A DNA stretch of 64,000 bases from Entophlyctis helioformis (GCA_025526915.1 JAHLKH010000056.1:79707-143706), one strand, 5' to 3'; shown: positions 1 to 13,333, counted from the first letter of the stretch. Numbers and translations are program-made. Notes: generated by a model not told the origin, from the sequence alone.

Positions 1-3000
1 CACACCAAACGTGCTCGCGATTCGCTGGGCGAGCGATACCAACAACAGCCATGATTCAAGCGTTGCATCCGCGTCTGTGTCTGCGTCTGATCTGTCATAT
101 GCACCAAGGCAGGCCGGTGCTGCACAGCAACCACACCAGCTGCATCATCAACCCACACCCCACTCCGGACCACCGCTCTCTGATCCCCAACCGACTAATC
201 TTCACGGCCGTGACATGGGCTATAATTACGAGGTGCCCAACTGCAGCCGCCTCATCTGTATCAACAACCGCCGCATCCGAGTCAGCCGTATCCCCAACAC
301 ACGTCGTATGATACGCAAGCTTCTTATCAGCAGTACGCGTACAATCCATCAGCACAGCCGCAGCCATACCAAGCATTGCAGCACCAGCACCAGCAACCGC
401 ACCAGCACCAGCACCAGCAACACAACCCCGCGTTACCAGTCTCTGCATTATGGATATCCTGCGTACGGCTACCAGTACAATTACCAGACGGCCTATGCAC
501 ACGCACCGCAAGCTCCGCCGCTGCAATCCTCTGGATATCCTTCCCATAATGACAAGACCGCTTGGTTGGCCCTGCCGATTCTGAGCTGATGAATGAGAGC
601 ATCGCAGCATCTGTGCTGAGCGACTCCCAAAGAAGAGCGTACTCGTCGCATCATCCATATGCTGATGCATCCATACCCACAGCAGACGTGCCCACATCAT
701 ATGACCGCCAAGCAACGTCTGGCTTGTCTGCTGCGTCTGGCATGTCTGCTGTGCCTGCCTCGTCTGGATCAGGTGCCTATGACTCCATGCCATCGGCCGC
801 CTACTCCAATGCACCGCATGCCGGTACGTATCTGTGGGCATGGAAAGCTCCTTTTGTGTTGCACGCGGCCGCAAGGAGGCGGCTCACAACTGACACTCTT
901 CCTTTGAACCATCTGAACGTGTCTGCTACCAACAGGCACATTCCAGTCGTATGAGCGAGCATCGCCCACACTGTCGTCATATCCCAACACGTCCAACACA
1001 TCCTCGGCTGCAAACACTGCCCCTTCGTCACCCGTGCATGGCGTCTATGGCCCAATGTGCATGACGTTGGCGGGTCACCTACACGACTGCGTCCGCAGGC
1101 ACACACACGTCCACACAGGCATCCCAAGGCCACCTCGAGATCCTCGTCTGCCGCAGGCGGCTCAGCATCAGCAGGCGGTAGCAGCGCAACGTCGGGCCAT
1201 CTTACGACGCCGACGCAAGCCAACCCGCTGTCCTCGGCCCCCGTGTCGCGGCCGTTCAAGTGTCCGTACTAGAGTGCCACAAGACGTACAAGAACCCAAA
1301 CGGCCTCAAGTACCATCTCATCTACTTCCATGGTGAGTTGCCGGCGTCGAGTGGCGGCGTGCCCGCAAGCATGCCTCGCAGCACGAGCACGGCCAGCGGT
1401 GGCTTCGCCAGTCCTATTCCAACACGCGATGCTCATAACGGAAGCACGGCTCCAAGTTCCAGTGGTGGGCATCATCATCATCCAGCCAACTGCTGCTTCG
1501 TCGTCTGCCGACGTGTCGGTATCGACTGCGTCTGGAGCACAGCAGGGTGCGCACCATCGCAGCAGCCACGGCAGAACGTCGTCGTCTGTTCCACCAGAGG
1601 GCCGTGCAGGAGGACTGGCTCGAACTCGGCATTGGGCAGCACTGATGCGCAGGATGGCAGTGCGAGAGCTCCCTCAAGTCGATCGGTGTCGCCTTCACAC
1701 GACATGCTGACGCCGACCACGTCCTCTGCTGCGACCGTGCCGCCTGCGACTCAAGTGCCGCGCTTCATCCATCCCGCGTATCTCCGGTACATCTGCCCGC
1801 TCTCTGAGGCGTGCACCAAGCGGTACAAGAACATTGGCGGCTTACGGTACCATCTCACGCATTCGCATTCCGAAAAAGACGAGGAGGAGGTTCGCAAGAT
1901 TCTAGCGTATGCGCGTCAGAGGGCAGAGACCGTGTCGTCGGCAGAAGAGGCGTTTCCATACAGCGGGTCTGCTCTTGCGGCGGCAACAGCGGCTGCGGCG
2001 ACTGCTGCTGCTGCGTTGGCTGCAGCGTCGGGGTCAGGCTCGGTTCCAACCTCGGCCTCGGCCTCTACATCAGTGTCTGCGTCCGTCTCCGTGTCTGCGT
2101 CCGCGTCTGTTGCAGGCGGCACGGGTGCAAGTGGGGGCTCGAGTGCTCCTGGATCGACATCGGCCTCGCTGGCCGCATCGCCTGCACAGGCGTTTGGCGG
2201 GATTGGGTCGGCATCCACATCTGCGTCAGCAAGCTCGCAGGCGTCGCTCAAGGCCGTGTACGCCATAAGCACGACGGCCATGGACGTGGACACCAAGCCA
2301 CCGGGCACGCGCGAGTATACGTCGGCTGCCACGGATGGGTTCGCGCCTACCACGCAGTCGACAGACACGATGAATACCATGGCTGTCGAGCCCCTTGACC
2401 ATCTCAATGCCAGTGGGAGCTCGGGATACCGTCATGGCCAGACCTTGGACTCGCAGGACGTGCAGCGGATGTCGTCGGCCGCATCAATGTCTCATGGGCC
2501 AGACGATCGCCTTCCAGTCGTGGAGCCATGCAGCAGCACTTGCAGCAACACTTGCATCAGCAGCAGCTCAGCAGCACCAGCATAGACACCGCTATCTTCT
2601 CCATGGCCGCCACAGCGCCACCTCACCGCTGGTGACCCTGGCGGCCTCTGGACGCACGGCGGCTGGCGTGGCCGATTCAACCCTGACGTTTGTGTCCGAC
2701 CCCAACCTGAACACTCTGACGAGCATGTCAAGCAGCACCAGCAGTGACGGCGGCAACGACGACGCCAAGAAGCGCCACCACAGCACAGCGAGTCGCTCCA
2801 ATGCTGAAGGCGAGGCAGCAGCGACAGCAGCAACAGCTGGAGGAGCTTCTTATTCACAGACAGACGGCGAGTTCGCGTTGGACAATCCAGACGTGGCGGG
2901 CGGCAGCGTGTCGTCGCTCAAGATGCAGACTCTCAAGATCTCGTCACGCGACTCGAGTTTCCACAGCGAGACCCTGACGGCCGACGAGCACCTGCAGATC

Positions 3001-3108
3001 GAAGAGTCGGCCAAGCACCACCACCGCAGCGGCAGCAGAAGCAGCAGCAGGAATACCGACACGGGCTCGATCACCGGCAGCTGGGCGATGGCGTCGATGC
3101 GACCAATA
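1..3108 (+). CDS. Sfp1-like split C2H2 zinc-finger protein, partial and frame-broken
   Basis: Probable nucleic-acid-binding regulator of the Sfp1 (split finger protein) type. Two finger cores are visible. The first (about 1249-1330) reads RPFKCP, then after a one-base frame break ECHKTYKNPNGLKYHLIYFH; the KTYKNxNGLKYH block is the Sfp1 hallmark. The second (about 1770-1880) reads YICPLSEACTKRYKNIGGLRYH. The rest is low complexity: Gln/Pro/Tyr-rich upstream, Ala/Ser-rich around 1960-2260, His/Gln-rich near 2520-2580 and a charged Ser-rich C-terminus to about 3100. One intron is clear at 824-935 (GTACGT...ACAG), joining in frame to THFQSYERASP-like sequence. The plausible reading frame changes at least five times (near 450, 1050, 1265, 1480-1610 and 2500-2620), so no single translation covers the gene. 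The 5' end may lie outside the window. An AATAAA lies at about 3105. Whether this is a pseudogene or a gene with assembly indels cannot be settled here. Confidence 0.6.
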
Positions 3109-3152
3109 AAGGCAGTTTGTGTATTACTATCGTTACCTGATTTGCATTTTCG

Positions 3153-5050
3153 ATGGACGAGCAGCGCCAACGAGGACCGCCGGCATGGGTTGCGTATCCG
3201 TCATCGGGCAGCGTGGCCAAGAAGGCAAGAAAGGCCAAGGCCAAGGCCATAGCCGGGTCGATCGATCAGCACGGCGCTGCACCAGCACCGCCCGCCAATG
3301 GCTGCTACTTCTGGGTGCGCTCGGTGCATGGCTGGACATGGACATGGACATGGCTGGGAATGGATGGATGGAGGCGGGTTGGCTGACGTTGTGGATCGAC
3401 AAGGTGGCCAACAAGCGACGGTACTGCAAGCTGCTGGCCAATGCAGGCAGACGGTTCTGCGTGGAGCACGACGTGGACGATGCTACGGGTGCCAGGCTGC
3501 GGACCCCATGTCCGCTGTATCCCAAGCAGTGGGTCGCTTTCTGTCTGTCTGCCTGTCTGTCTACCTGTCCGCTCGCCGTTTGGCTGACGTTGATGCACCG
3601 GCTCGGCAGCTTGGTCGCCACCAAGGACCTTGACAAGCACCTGCTCAAGTGTGTGCACAGACCCAAACCGCCGCCGGCATGCTTCCATCTTGACGTCAAC
3701 CGAGGTGCACCGATCGCTGCTCCTTCGTCTGTGCAGACCGAGACGGCAGCAGAGGGCGACGATGGCGAGCATCGGTCAGCCAACGTTTTGGCAACGCTGC
3801 CTCGCGAGGCGTTTGACCACTTTGTGGCCAAGCTCAACGGGATCTGGGATGCGCTCGTGGCCGACAAGCCAGACATTCCTCTTGTGGTTCTTGGCCATGC
3901 TGTGATGGCCGATCGTCTGGCCGAGACGCATCAGGGCAAGCACGCTTTGCAGCAGGTGTGTCCAAGCAACCGTGTATTGTGCATGAATGGCCGCCGTCTG
4001 GTTCTGACAAGCGCCATCGATCGTCACAGGCGTCTCTACTTGGACACCTGGAGCAGAAGAAGCTGCTTGAACCCAACACCTGCTATGTCGAGTACGGTTG
4101 TGGCAAAGGTTTGTGTTTGTGGGCTGGCTCGTTAGTGGGCAGCCAATGAATCCAACTAACTCTGGTTGCGAGCCAGGCGAGATGACTCGCTACGTGCACA
4201 TGGCGTCGCCCAGCCAAGACAACCGATACATTCTCATTGATCGTCGCACAGCCCAGCTCAAGCTCGAGTACGACTTTCGCAAGCAGGCCAGATGGGAGTG
4301 TCTGACCATGGACATCAAGGATCTCGATCTCACTCTTGTGGCGGACGTGACTCGCCAGCCGATCGTGGCCGTCTCCAAACACCTGTGCGGTGTCGCAACC
4401 GACCTGTCATTGCGGAGCATCGAGCGGCACATGGACGTGCATGGCGTTGATGCGATCAGGGCATTGTCATCGCGCTCTGCTGCCACCAGATCTGCAACTA
4501 CCGCGACTACGTGAACCGCGAGTATCTGCAGCGGATGGGCGTCACGCCGGAGCTGTTCCGTGTTCTGGCTGCTGTGAGCACGTGGCTGGTTTGCGGTGCA
4601 CCGACTGCATCCAAGAGTGCCAACAAGGACAGCGGGCCGCGTGAAGAGGGCGATGGGAGCGTGGATGGCAATGACAACGAAGACGACGAGAACGAGGATC
4701 GCGCTCGTGCAGAGGATGCGGCCGTGACCGAGGCAAGGCAGACGGCCGATGGGTGAGTTGGCGAGCATGGCACGGTATAGCATGGCTCGATCATTGCGAT
4801 ACTGACGACAGTGGTGCGCTGGATGCGGCATAGGGGGCATTGGTCTGGGCTGTCGTTTGAAGAGCGGGAGCAGCTCGGATACAAATGTAAGCGCATTCTG
4901 GACTATGGGCGATGCGAGCACCTCCGGCGACTGGGCTTGCAGTGCGAGCTGGTGCGCTACGTGGACCGATCAACGAGTCTCGAGAATGTTGCGCTGCTGG
5001 CTTGGTCGTCTCCCTCGTCCGCTGCTCCACCACACTCGTCTGCACAATGA
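3153..5050 (+). CDS. TRM13: TRM13-type tRNA 2'-O-methyltransferase (position 4)
   Basis: Family role: SAM-dependent 2'-O-methylation of nucleotide 4 in the acceptor stem of tRNAs. Six exons are proposed: 3153-3314, 3404-3528, 3610-3955, 4030-4108, 4177-4752 and 4812-5050. Spliced, they give the family landmarks in order: an N-terminal Cys/His zinc finger (GCYFWVANKRRYCKL, FCVEH), the CHHC finger (TPCPLYPKH...DKHLLKC), the SAM site VEYGCGKG, the motif SKHLCGVATDLSLR, then GIVIALCCHQICNYRDYV and a C-terminus LSFEEREQLGYKCKRILDYGR...SLENVALLAW. The first four introns (68-89 nt) preserve frame. In exon 5 the frame slips near 4467: ATCAGGGC reads naturally only as ATC-AAG-GGC (IKGIVIAL), so one base seems missing. 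A compensating slip is needed near the exon 5/6 junction. An acidic insert (about 4620-4740) follows the CCHQ region. It lies upstream of CENP-A on the same strand. Confidence 0.9.
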
Positions 5051-5278
5051 ATCTGCAAGTGTACAAGGCAGGCGTGTATGGCAGGTGTGCATGGCAGGCG
5101 TTCTTTGAGCGTTGAGACGCGCCACCTTCTCGGACATTTCGCAATTGTGCTCGGCAGCGTCCACCGACCGCAGACGCAGGCGTACGCACAGGCGGACTTA
5201 GACGCAGCAGACAGCCGGCCACAGCAGAAGCAGCAGCAGCAGCAGTAGCGGAAGCAGAGGCATACACACACACCGGAC

Positions 5279-6150
<872 letters not shown>

Positions 6151-6425
6151 TCCGTGTATGCGTCCCGTGTTGTGCTCGGCCCGCCTCCACAACTCTCTCT
6201 CTCTCTCCCTCTCTCTCTCCCGACTTTTACGCCACACATCTTGTTCATCTTCTACCCGCTTGTCGGCAGCCGCAGTCACACTCCATGCACAGCACAATCA
6301 TCCAATCCAAGCCACCCTTCCACCACGAGCTAATGAATATCTCCCGTTACACCCCCACCGACCCCGAAATGCATGCAAGCAAGCAAACAAGCAAAGGAAC
6401 ATGACCGACACGCCAGGATTTGGTT
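6151..6425. repeat. Short intergenic spacer with CT microsatellite
   Basis: A 275-base convergent spacer between the CENP-A stop and the stop of the minus-strand cNMP-binding gene. It carries a (CT)n tract interrupted by CCC at about 6193-6221. No gene is seen. Confidence 0.7.
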
Positions 6426-9400
6426 TTAATTCGAATTGGTGCGCTGCCGTCGGCTGTCGACAATCTGGCTCAGCACCTTCTTCTTGAACCCGTCCCACTC
6501 CTTGCGCTCCATGAACGCGTCCTGCAGCCGCTCGACCGGCATGGAAATGACACTCTCCTGGTCCTGCTCGATGATGGTGCGCACGAGCTGCAGTGGCGCA
6601 ATCTGTGCAAACTCGAGCTGGGAGATCGTGGCAATGTCCACGCGCGTGTTGGACACGACCGACGCCGCAAACGTCGGCGACTTTTGGTCGCGCAGGAACT
6701 GGATGTATGCGGACCGGTCAAAGTTGAACATGTAGGCCAGTGAGGCGACCGGTGGCAGTGGAGCCGGATTGCGTTGCGCGAAATCGGTGAGGCTGGACGT
6801 GGCTGTGAGCATGGGCAAGGCGGGAAAGTGGTCGCCTGGCTTGAGCTCGCCGATCTGGAGGAGCCGGTCCTCGTACTCTTGTCCTTGTGGTGGGGGTGGC
6901 ATGTTTGCATTGAGCGACGCGGATCCCGTAGACGCCTGCGTCCCAGATCCGCCGCTTGCCGTGCTGCCACCACTGCCTCCGATGCCTACAGGTGCAATCG
7001 TCCCGCGCCGCTGAATAACCTTGGGTTTGGCAATAGGCACGCGCTTGATGCAGCGGCATGTGCCCGAGAGGATCCAAAAGACTTGCAGGCTGGGTGCATC
7101 CTGCAGAGCGAGAACCTGCTGTGCCTCGAACGTCTCAAACTGGACAAACGGCAGCAGCTTGGCAATAAAGTCATTGTCAAAGAGCGGGATGTGTTCGAGT
7201 CGCTTGGTGTTGATTTCGATCTGCTGCTTTGTCGAAAGCGCAATCTGTCGTCGTCCAGCAGCACACGGGCATGTCAGCACGGGAACATATGGTATGGTCC
7301 ACCATGCCAGCGCGTTACTCACAGCCCTCATGTCGTCTGTTATGCGTCCAGTCGAGTCAAGCAATGCCTGTCAGTTCGGATGCCTGGTTTCGGCCAAACG
7401 ACTCACCATCATCCATACAGAGACTCACTTAGGTCGATGCGCAGCAGGTCGGTTGGCTCGACAGTCGCCACCGAGGCACTGCGCGTGGGACGAACATTGG
7501 ACATTGCCAAGCCGACTGACCCGAGCGTGTCGCCTTTGCCGATAAAGTTAAGCTATGGTGCACACACACACACATAAACAGCTCCAAATGTCAGCGTTCC
7601 ACGCCAACGTCTGCACAAGCGACAAGTCCCACGTACCCTGTACTTGAGGTCATCCCATCCTTTGAAAATCTCGATGCGGCCAGACATGATAAAGTAAAAG
7701 CTGTTACAACGGTGTCCTTCCATGAGCAGCAGCTTTGACGCTCGTTGCTGCTCAAGCACCATCACCTCGCACAGCTTGGTGCGCTCGGCAAACGAAAACG
7801 ATGCGAACCCACGAAGAGACAGACTGGATGACAAGAGCACTTCCAGTGCTGCCACGGTGGACGGGTCGCGCTGGCCGGGTGGGATCGACAGCATGCTGTA
7901 AACCTACACCGATGGGCAGTCATTCACTGACGAGTCAACCAACCAACCAACTAACCAGGCAGTCAAGCAGTCAAGCGCACTTACTCGCTCCTTGATCATT
8001 TGCTCTTCAGCCTCGGCGATTGAGGGAGCAACACCAACAAACGGCCCAGACACAGGCATGGAGCTGCACCCAGCCGAAACAGCCAAGGCAGACTCCTCGG
8101 GGGAGATCCTCAGCAGCAGCTGTATGTCTCCGAGCAGCGCCAAGAGGAACCGTCGGATCCTGAGCCAAAAGAACGCTCGGCTCCACACGCATTTGGTGCG
8201 CTTGAACCGCGACTTGAGGATACTTGCCGCACGTCGCGTGCGTCCAGCAGGCGGCGACGTGACATCGCGCATGGCACCCGACAGCGAGACGGCGAAACTG
8301 TCCATGACGTCTTCATGGTCGTCGTCGTCGTCGTCATCGCGAGAGTACCCATCATCGTCCGAGTTTGACCGCCAGCTGCCGCCGCTGCCTCCACTGCCGC
8401 TCCGTCGGACGTGGGTGGACTCATGGCGTATACGATCGACCGGTTTCCACGGCTGGCTCCCGTCGACGAGCTCGGGCTCCTCCATCACGACACTAACGTT
8501 GAGCCGGTCGATCCACGAGTCGCCCGAGCTGGACCCGGCCGTGCCCGACATGGGCAGCGCGTGGAAACTGCTATTGGCCGACGACCCGTTGGCGATACTG
8601 AAGCTGCGGACCGAGCTTGCCAGGTGGTACGACTCGCGTCGGCTCCCGCCACCGACGGATGATGGGCCCGAGCCGCTGCCGCCACTGTAGTTGGATCCGA
8701 TGCTGCTACCGCTGCTGCTGCCGATGCTGCCGGGTATATCCGAGCCGGCGCGTTTGGAGCCAGACTGCTGCGACATGAGGAACCGATGGAATGACTCTGA
8801 GCGTCGCACGGCATCGTTGGCCGTCTGCTGCAGCGTCATGCGTGCTTGCTGGATATGATCATCGCTGCGACGGCGGTTCTTGGACGTGGATGGCTGCATG
8901 GGCGAGGACACGGACGGGGTGGACACGGACGACGAGGGCGAGAGCGAGCCTTGGACGGGTGAGCCGATCGGACTGGATGACGTGACCAGCGGCGCAAGAT
9001 AGGCCGGCTGCGGCTGGCGTGAGCCTTGGGAGCTGCTACGAGCGTACACAACATCCAGTGGGGAGACCGCGTTGGGTGATGATGCAATGCGCGCGCTGAC
9101 GGCAGGTGATGTCAATCGGCGCGACGGGAACGTGGACGAAGGAGATGTGCCTGGCGGCGACGGCGTCAACGCGTGCTGCTGTAGCGCCAGCGTCCGCACG
9201 TCGGACACCTGGTTTGGCGTGTTGGCGATGCTGGGCATGAATGTGGGTGAGTCTGGCGCAGAGATGGTTTGAGGCGTCTTCAGTTTGGGGCGGTACGGAA
9301 CCGACGGCGCGCCACCTGTAAAGACTGTCGAGTCGACGGTTGTCACGAGGGCTTTTGGAAGCAACGATGCGGTAGCTGCACCGAGCCGATGCTCTGGAGG

Positions 9401-11288
9401 TGACATTGGACTGGGCGAAATGCTTGGTCGATTGTGTAACAAGGGCTGTCTTGTGGCTGGCGGCGACTTGGATGCCTGCGCGGAGTTCTGCGCAATGTCG
9501 AGTTGTGAAAGGCGGACAGGAGCACCAAAGACGGACGGCTGGAGTGCTGCGTTGCTCATCAGAGAGCCTTGGCGTCTGACACGCGGTGAGCGGACGGTGG
9601 GCGACATGGACGTGTTTGGAGGCGATTTACTGCCGACTTGTGCCGACAGGCCGCTCGGTCCTAGCGCAGTCGGACAAGGTCCAGTGGCCCCGGTAGGCGT
9701 GGTTGGTGATGGATTGTTGGCTGCATTGGCTTGGTTGCCAACCAGACTGGTGAGGATGCGTGTGAGGTTGCTCAGCTGTGTTGAATTGTCTGTCCGTGAA
9801 CGTCGCTGCGACGTGCTTGCTGGCGGAGAAACGGCATCTGGTTGAGCCGCTGTGCTTGGAATGGGGGTGCCGCTTACCAGATTGCCTGCAACATGGCTAG
9901 TGGGTGCACCGGTGCTGTAGTTGTTGGGCGGTGACAGCGGCCGATCGCGACTTGCGCGATGGATGCCTGCGGTTGGCGGTGGGTTAGGCGTCCATGTGTG
10001 CTGCGAGCCTGGCGCGGCCGGCACAGACGCAGTCGCACCACCCACGATCGCTGCTCCAGACGACGCTGCACTGGCTGGCGGTGCACCTGAGCTGGTTCTG
10101 CTGCCGTCTTGATTCTTGGATCCGGCAGAAGAAGGAGGGCTGATGGGCGTCTTTCCTCCACCAGACGACATTCCAGATCCCATCCCAGACAGCCCCAGGC
10201 CAGACAACGCTCCCGTGGCAGCAACTGTCGACTGTGGGAGCGACGCCACAGTTCCAGACGCGGGCCTGCCGGTCGCTCCTGCTGTTGATGCTGGTGGTGG
10301 CTGTGCTGGTGGAGATGCAGCAGACGAAGATGGCAGGCGCAAACGGCGCAAGATGCTCAAGCCGCCAGACGTATTGGCTGGCTGCGCCGCAGCCGATGCA
10401 GACGCCGACAGCAGCCCCTTGTCGCCAGACCCGAGCGGCGTTGTGGGGCTGACCACGGCCGATGTGGAGAGCGGTGGCTCCGGATCTGCCGTGTCGGTGT
10501 GCATGGCAGGGCCAAGAATTGTGCTCGGACTCGGGCTGGGGCCTGGGCTTGGGCCTGGGCTCGGCGATGCCGGGCCGTTGTTTATGCTTCCATGGCTCCG
10601 CAGGCTGCTATTGATGCTGACGGCGCTGAGCGTGTCGCCCAGCGAGAGGGCCTGTGGATCGGATGGCAGCCCTGCTGCAAGACGGGACGTTGTGGACGAG
10701 CGACGCGGCGCGCCGGTGTAGCTGCTGCGGCGAGAGAGCTGTGACTGCTGCTGCTGCTGCTGTTGTTGCTGTTGCTGTTGCGGCTGCTGCTGCGGCTGCG
10801 ATTGGCGCTGTTTGAGTTGCGACTGCTGCTGTGGCTGGATGTCCAGCGCCAGCTGAATCGACTGCGGCTGCAGCGTCAGCGGCACGCCTTTGCCAACCGA
10901 CGAGGACCGGCGGGCAATGGTGTAGCTCGCTGGTGCGGCGCCGTGCTGGTGCCGGCGCAGGTACAGGTGCTGATGCCGGTGCAGACGGCCGAGATGCCGC
11001 AGATCCACTCGAGTGCGATGACGACGCGCTCAACGATCCCGCTCCTGCGGCTGTTCCTGGTGCTGCTCCCTGGTGGATTGGCGTCCCTGGCGCGCCAGAT
11101 GGTGGCGTGGAGTGTGTCGCAGTGTGATCAGGCCCAGCAGATGCGGCAGGGCTGAGCGGTACGCCTTGCGGAGCAGCGCCAGATCCGCCAGTCGCAGCGA
11201 GCATGGTGCCTGGCTTCGTCGATGCATCTTTCTTGGCAGATGCGATGCCAGCCAAGTGACCCAGAGCAGCGGGTAGGGGGCTCCGCAT
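6426..11288 (-). CDS. Cyclic-nucleotide-binding-domain protein with very long disordered N-terminus
   Basis: Read on the minus strand. The first roughly 1,100 residues (11288 to 7985) are disordered: Ser/Pro/Gly-rich with a Gln tract (complement of 10745-10800). Then a basic aromatic stretch (RFKRTKCVWSRAFFWLRIRR) precedes two cNMP-binding-like modules. The first is built from three exons: 7637-7903 (CEVMVLEQQRASKLLLMEG, FYFIMSGRIEIFKG), 7429-7552 (LNFIGKGDTLGSVGLA, RSASVATVEPTDLLRID). The second starts at about 7240 (IPLFDNDFIAKLLPFVQFE, FWILSGTCRCIKR) and is interrupted by a Gly/Ser-rich loop. The phosphate-binding cassette GDTLGSVGL...TRSA departs from the canonical G-E-(x)n-R-[ST]-A: the Glu is missing, so nucleotide binding is uncertain. 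The layout resembles animal/protist CNBD2. Intron 7904-7984 is clear. The first exon is 3304 nt although the splice is phase 0, pointing to a frame slip near 10930. The exon joint at about 7240-7428 is unresolved. Confidence 0.7.
10743..10800 (-). repeat. Trinucleotide (CAG)n tract coding polyglutamine
   Basis: Plus strand reads imperfect CTG/TTG repeats; on the coding minus strand this is a run of Gln codons in the disordered N-terminus of the cNMP-binding protein. Confidence 0.85.
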
Positions 11289-11550
11289 CGAATAGTTAGT
11301 CGGCGGTATGCTGGAAAAGTGCGACCGATGTTCTTGTGGATTTGGTGGCACAAGCCTTTGGTTGGCTGGCAGGGCCATGGATCGACAAAGACAGACAGAA
11401 CCTCCAGCATCGATCTCTTCATTCCTCGGACAATGCAGCGCGGGAGAGCATCCGGTGGCTTCAGAGGCATCCGGGGGTTCGGGACAGCAAAGCAAACAAT
11501 CCAGTGCCCGAGTCCCCAGAGTACGAGAGCGCTGTGCAGACGAACCCAGC
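11289..11550 (-). promoter_or_regulatory. Short upstream region of the cNMP-binding gene
   Basis: This 262-base spacer lies between the stop of the minus-strand proteasome gene and the start of the minus-strand cNMP-binding gene, so it must hold the promoter of the latter and the terminator of the former. No TATA box or other motif was recognised. Confidence 0.35.
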
Positions 11551-13015
11551 CTACTCGTAGATGGCGCCGTATCCGCGAATGCCCTCTGCAAAGTTCCACT
11601 CTGTGGACAGCGAGTAAGGCGCTGTGATGGACACGCCAGAGGCGTTGACGGTGGCACGTTGGATCTGGAAACAGCATCCATTAAGCATGCCGATCCACGG
11701 TGTGAGGGCAAAATTGGCGCAGATTGGCGTGGCGATCGGCAGACAACAGCAACAAAGAGCGTACCTTGTTGAGCGAGCGGGCGTCGCGGTAAAAGAGAAC
11801 GCGCATGGCATCGTCAAGGATCTTGATGGCGTCTGCCTCTGTCAGCTCGTGCTCGTGGCCCTCGACGGCTTTGCGAAGCAGCGGTTGCGCAATGTATGCG
11901 CCGTAGCCGGTCGCAATGGTAGACGAGTGGTACGTCGTGCCGTGCAGATCAACGTAGCCCAGATAGTGCTCTCCGTTTCGGTATCCGCCCACAACCAGCG
12001 AGTTCCAGAGCGGGTTGTGCTGGGATCTGCGGTTGTACATGACACGCGACAGAAACTCAAAGATGTGGCCGGGATGGAGGTTGTGGCCGTCGTCCTTTGT
12101 GTACTCGTCAATGCTGCATGCGCGAGGGGATCGCCCACAAGTGTCAGCAGGATAGCTTGGCACTATGCAACGCGCCAAGAGGCAGGCTCTGCAGGGAGTT
12201 TGGGCAACTCACATGCGGTTGTTGATCATGTGCTGCAGGTGCTGCCAGTCGGACATGTCTCCAGACGCGCCAACAACGGTCTGGTCGCCAAAGCCAACGA
12301 GACGCTCCATGTCGCGGATCTGGGCAAGCGAGCCATACGATGCTGCGTGTGGCGATCGGGTTAGACGCTGCGCGAGAGGAGGATGCAAGGGGCAGACATG
12401 GGCATCGGCACGGGTAGGATAGACAGGCAATACAGGGCAGGGCAGCTTACCAAGGGTGTCGGCAGCAAGCATGATGCCGTCCTTGTACTTGATGCCCAGA
12501 ACGGACGTGCCAGTCACAATCGGCTGCCTGGACGTGGACAGGGCACACGCAGCAGCATGGTCAGCATGTCAGGTCCTCGGATGGTGTGCTGTCGCATTGG
12601 CTTGGCTGCGGCCAGATCGGCCAGAATGGCCAGGGCAGGATGCTGCCGTCGCGACTGCTGCCAGCAGACCTGCGCATGCACATGCGATGCAGGGGCAGGG
12701 GCAGGGGCAGGGGCATGGCCAGGATGCTCGCCCACAGCAGGGCAGGCAGCAAGCCTGCTGGCACACACAGACACGGGCAGACAGACACGGGCAGACAGAC
12801 ACGGGCAGACAGACACGGGCAGACAGACATGGGCGGGCAGACAGACAGACAAGGGTGTGGGCTACGCACTGTGTGTACGTCACGGGCTTGCCAAACTGCG
12901 CCTTGGGGTCGCGGCGGACGTCGCTCGAGTAGGTGCCTGGGAAGTAGTCCTGCGACGTCAGCATGTCGCCGTCGCGGCTGCGGGGCTGTCCCCAGTTGCC
13001 TGGAAAGTGGTCCAT
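11551..13015 (-). CDS. PRE4: 20S proteasome subunit beta-7 (PSMB4/Pre4)
   Basis: Non-catalytic beta-7 subunit of the 20S core particle. Five exons on the minus strand (12879-13015, 12451-12527, 12213-12342, 11765-12113, 11551-11664) total 807 nt, 268 residues, close to the usual length. A propeptide of about 45 residues (MDHFPGNWGQPRSRDGDM...) precedes TQPIVTGTSVLGIKYKDG, the start of the mature beta subunit. Further family blocks are ADTLASYGSLAQIRDMERL, GASGDMSDWQHL, VMYNRRSQHNPLWNSLVVGGY, LGYVDLHGTTYHS and TGYGAYIAQPLLRKA, then VLFYRDARSLNK. All splices keep frame. Intron 1 (12528-12878, 351 nt) is unusually long for this locus and holds a 14-bp minisatellite. The other introns are 98-108 nt. 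Confidence 0.95.
12766..12850 (+). repeat. 14-bp minisatellite inside proteasome intron 1
   Basis: About five tandem copies of a unit close to ACACGGGCAGACAG, the last copies degenerate, lie within the first intron of the beta-7 gene. Spacing is gapless, so this is a minisatellite and not a CRISPR array. Confidence 0.85.
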
Positions 13016-13333
13016 GGCTGGCTGGCTGGCTTGTCTTGGTGGTTGCTGTTGCTACTGCTGCTGCTGCTGTTGCAGACGTTCAAGGCAAGCGAGATTGTGC
13101 GACGCGACAAGGGTCACGCTCCGGTCGCTGAGCACCTGCCACGCTTGCCACTCGGCGATCCAGTGTGCAGGCCGGGAGGCTTCCCGGCCGGACACGCCCA
13201 CCGCCTGACACCTTGCAGCCACCATGCCCGCTCGGCATGCAAGGAGCCCAACCACCACCTAGAAAACGATTCTTCGTCCAGCTCTTATTGTTCTTCTTGC
13301 CCAACTACGTCGTCACAACAGAAAGAAAATCAT
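13016..13333. promoter_or_regulatory. Spacer between proteasome start and TAF12 stop
   Basis: This 318-base segment separates two minus-strand genes. It would contain the PRE4 promoter and 5' leader, including a short CTG-rich run at about 13054-13075, and the TAF12 3' end. No defined element was recognised. Confidence 0.35.

Noticed and set aside
12766..12850. Possible CRISPR-like array
   Set aside because: Units are 14 bp and contiguous with no spacers, in a eukaryotic intron.
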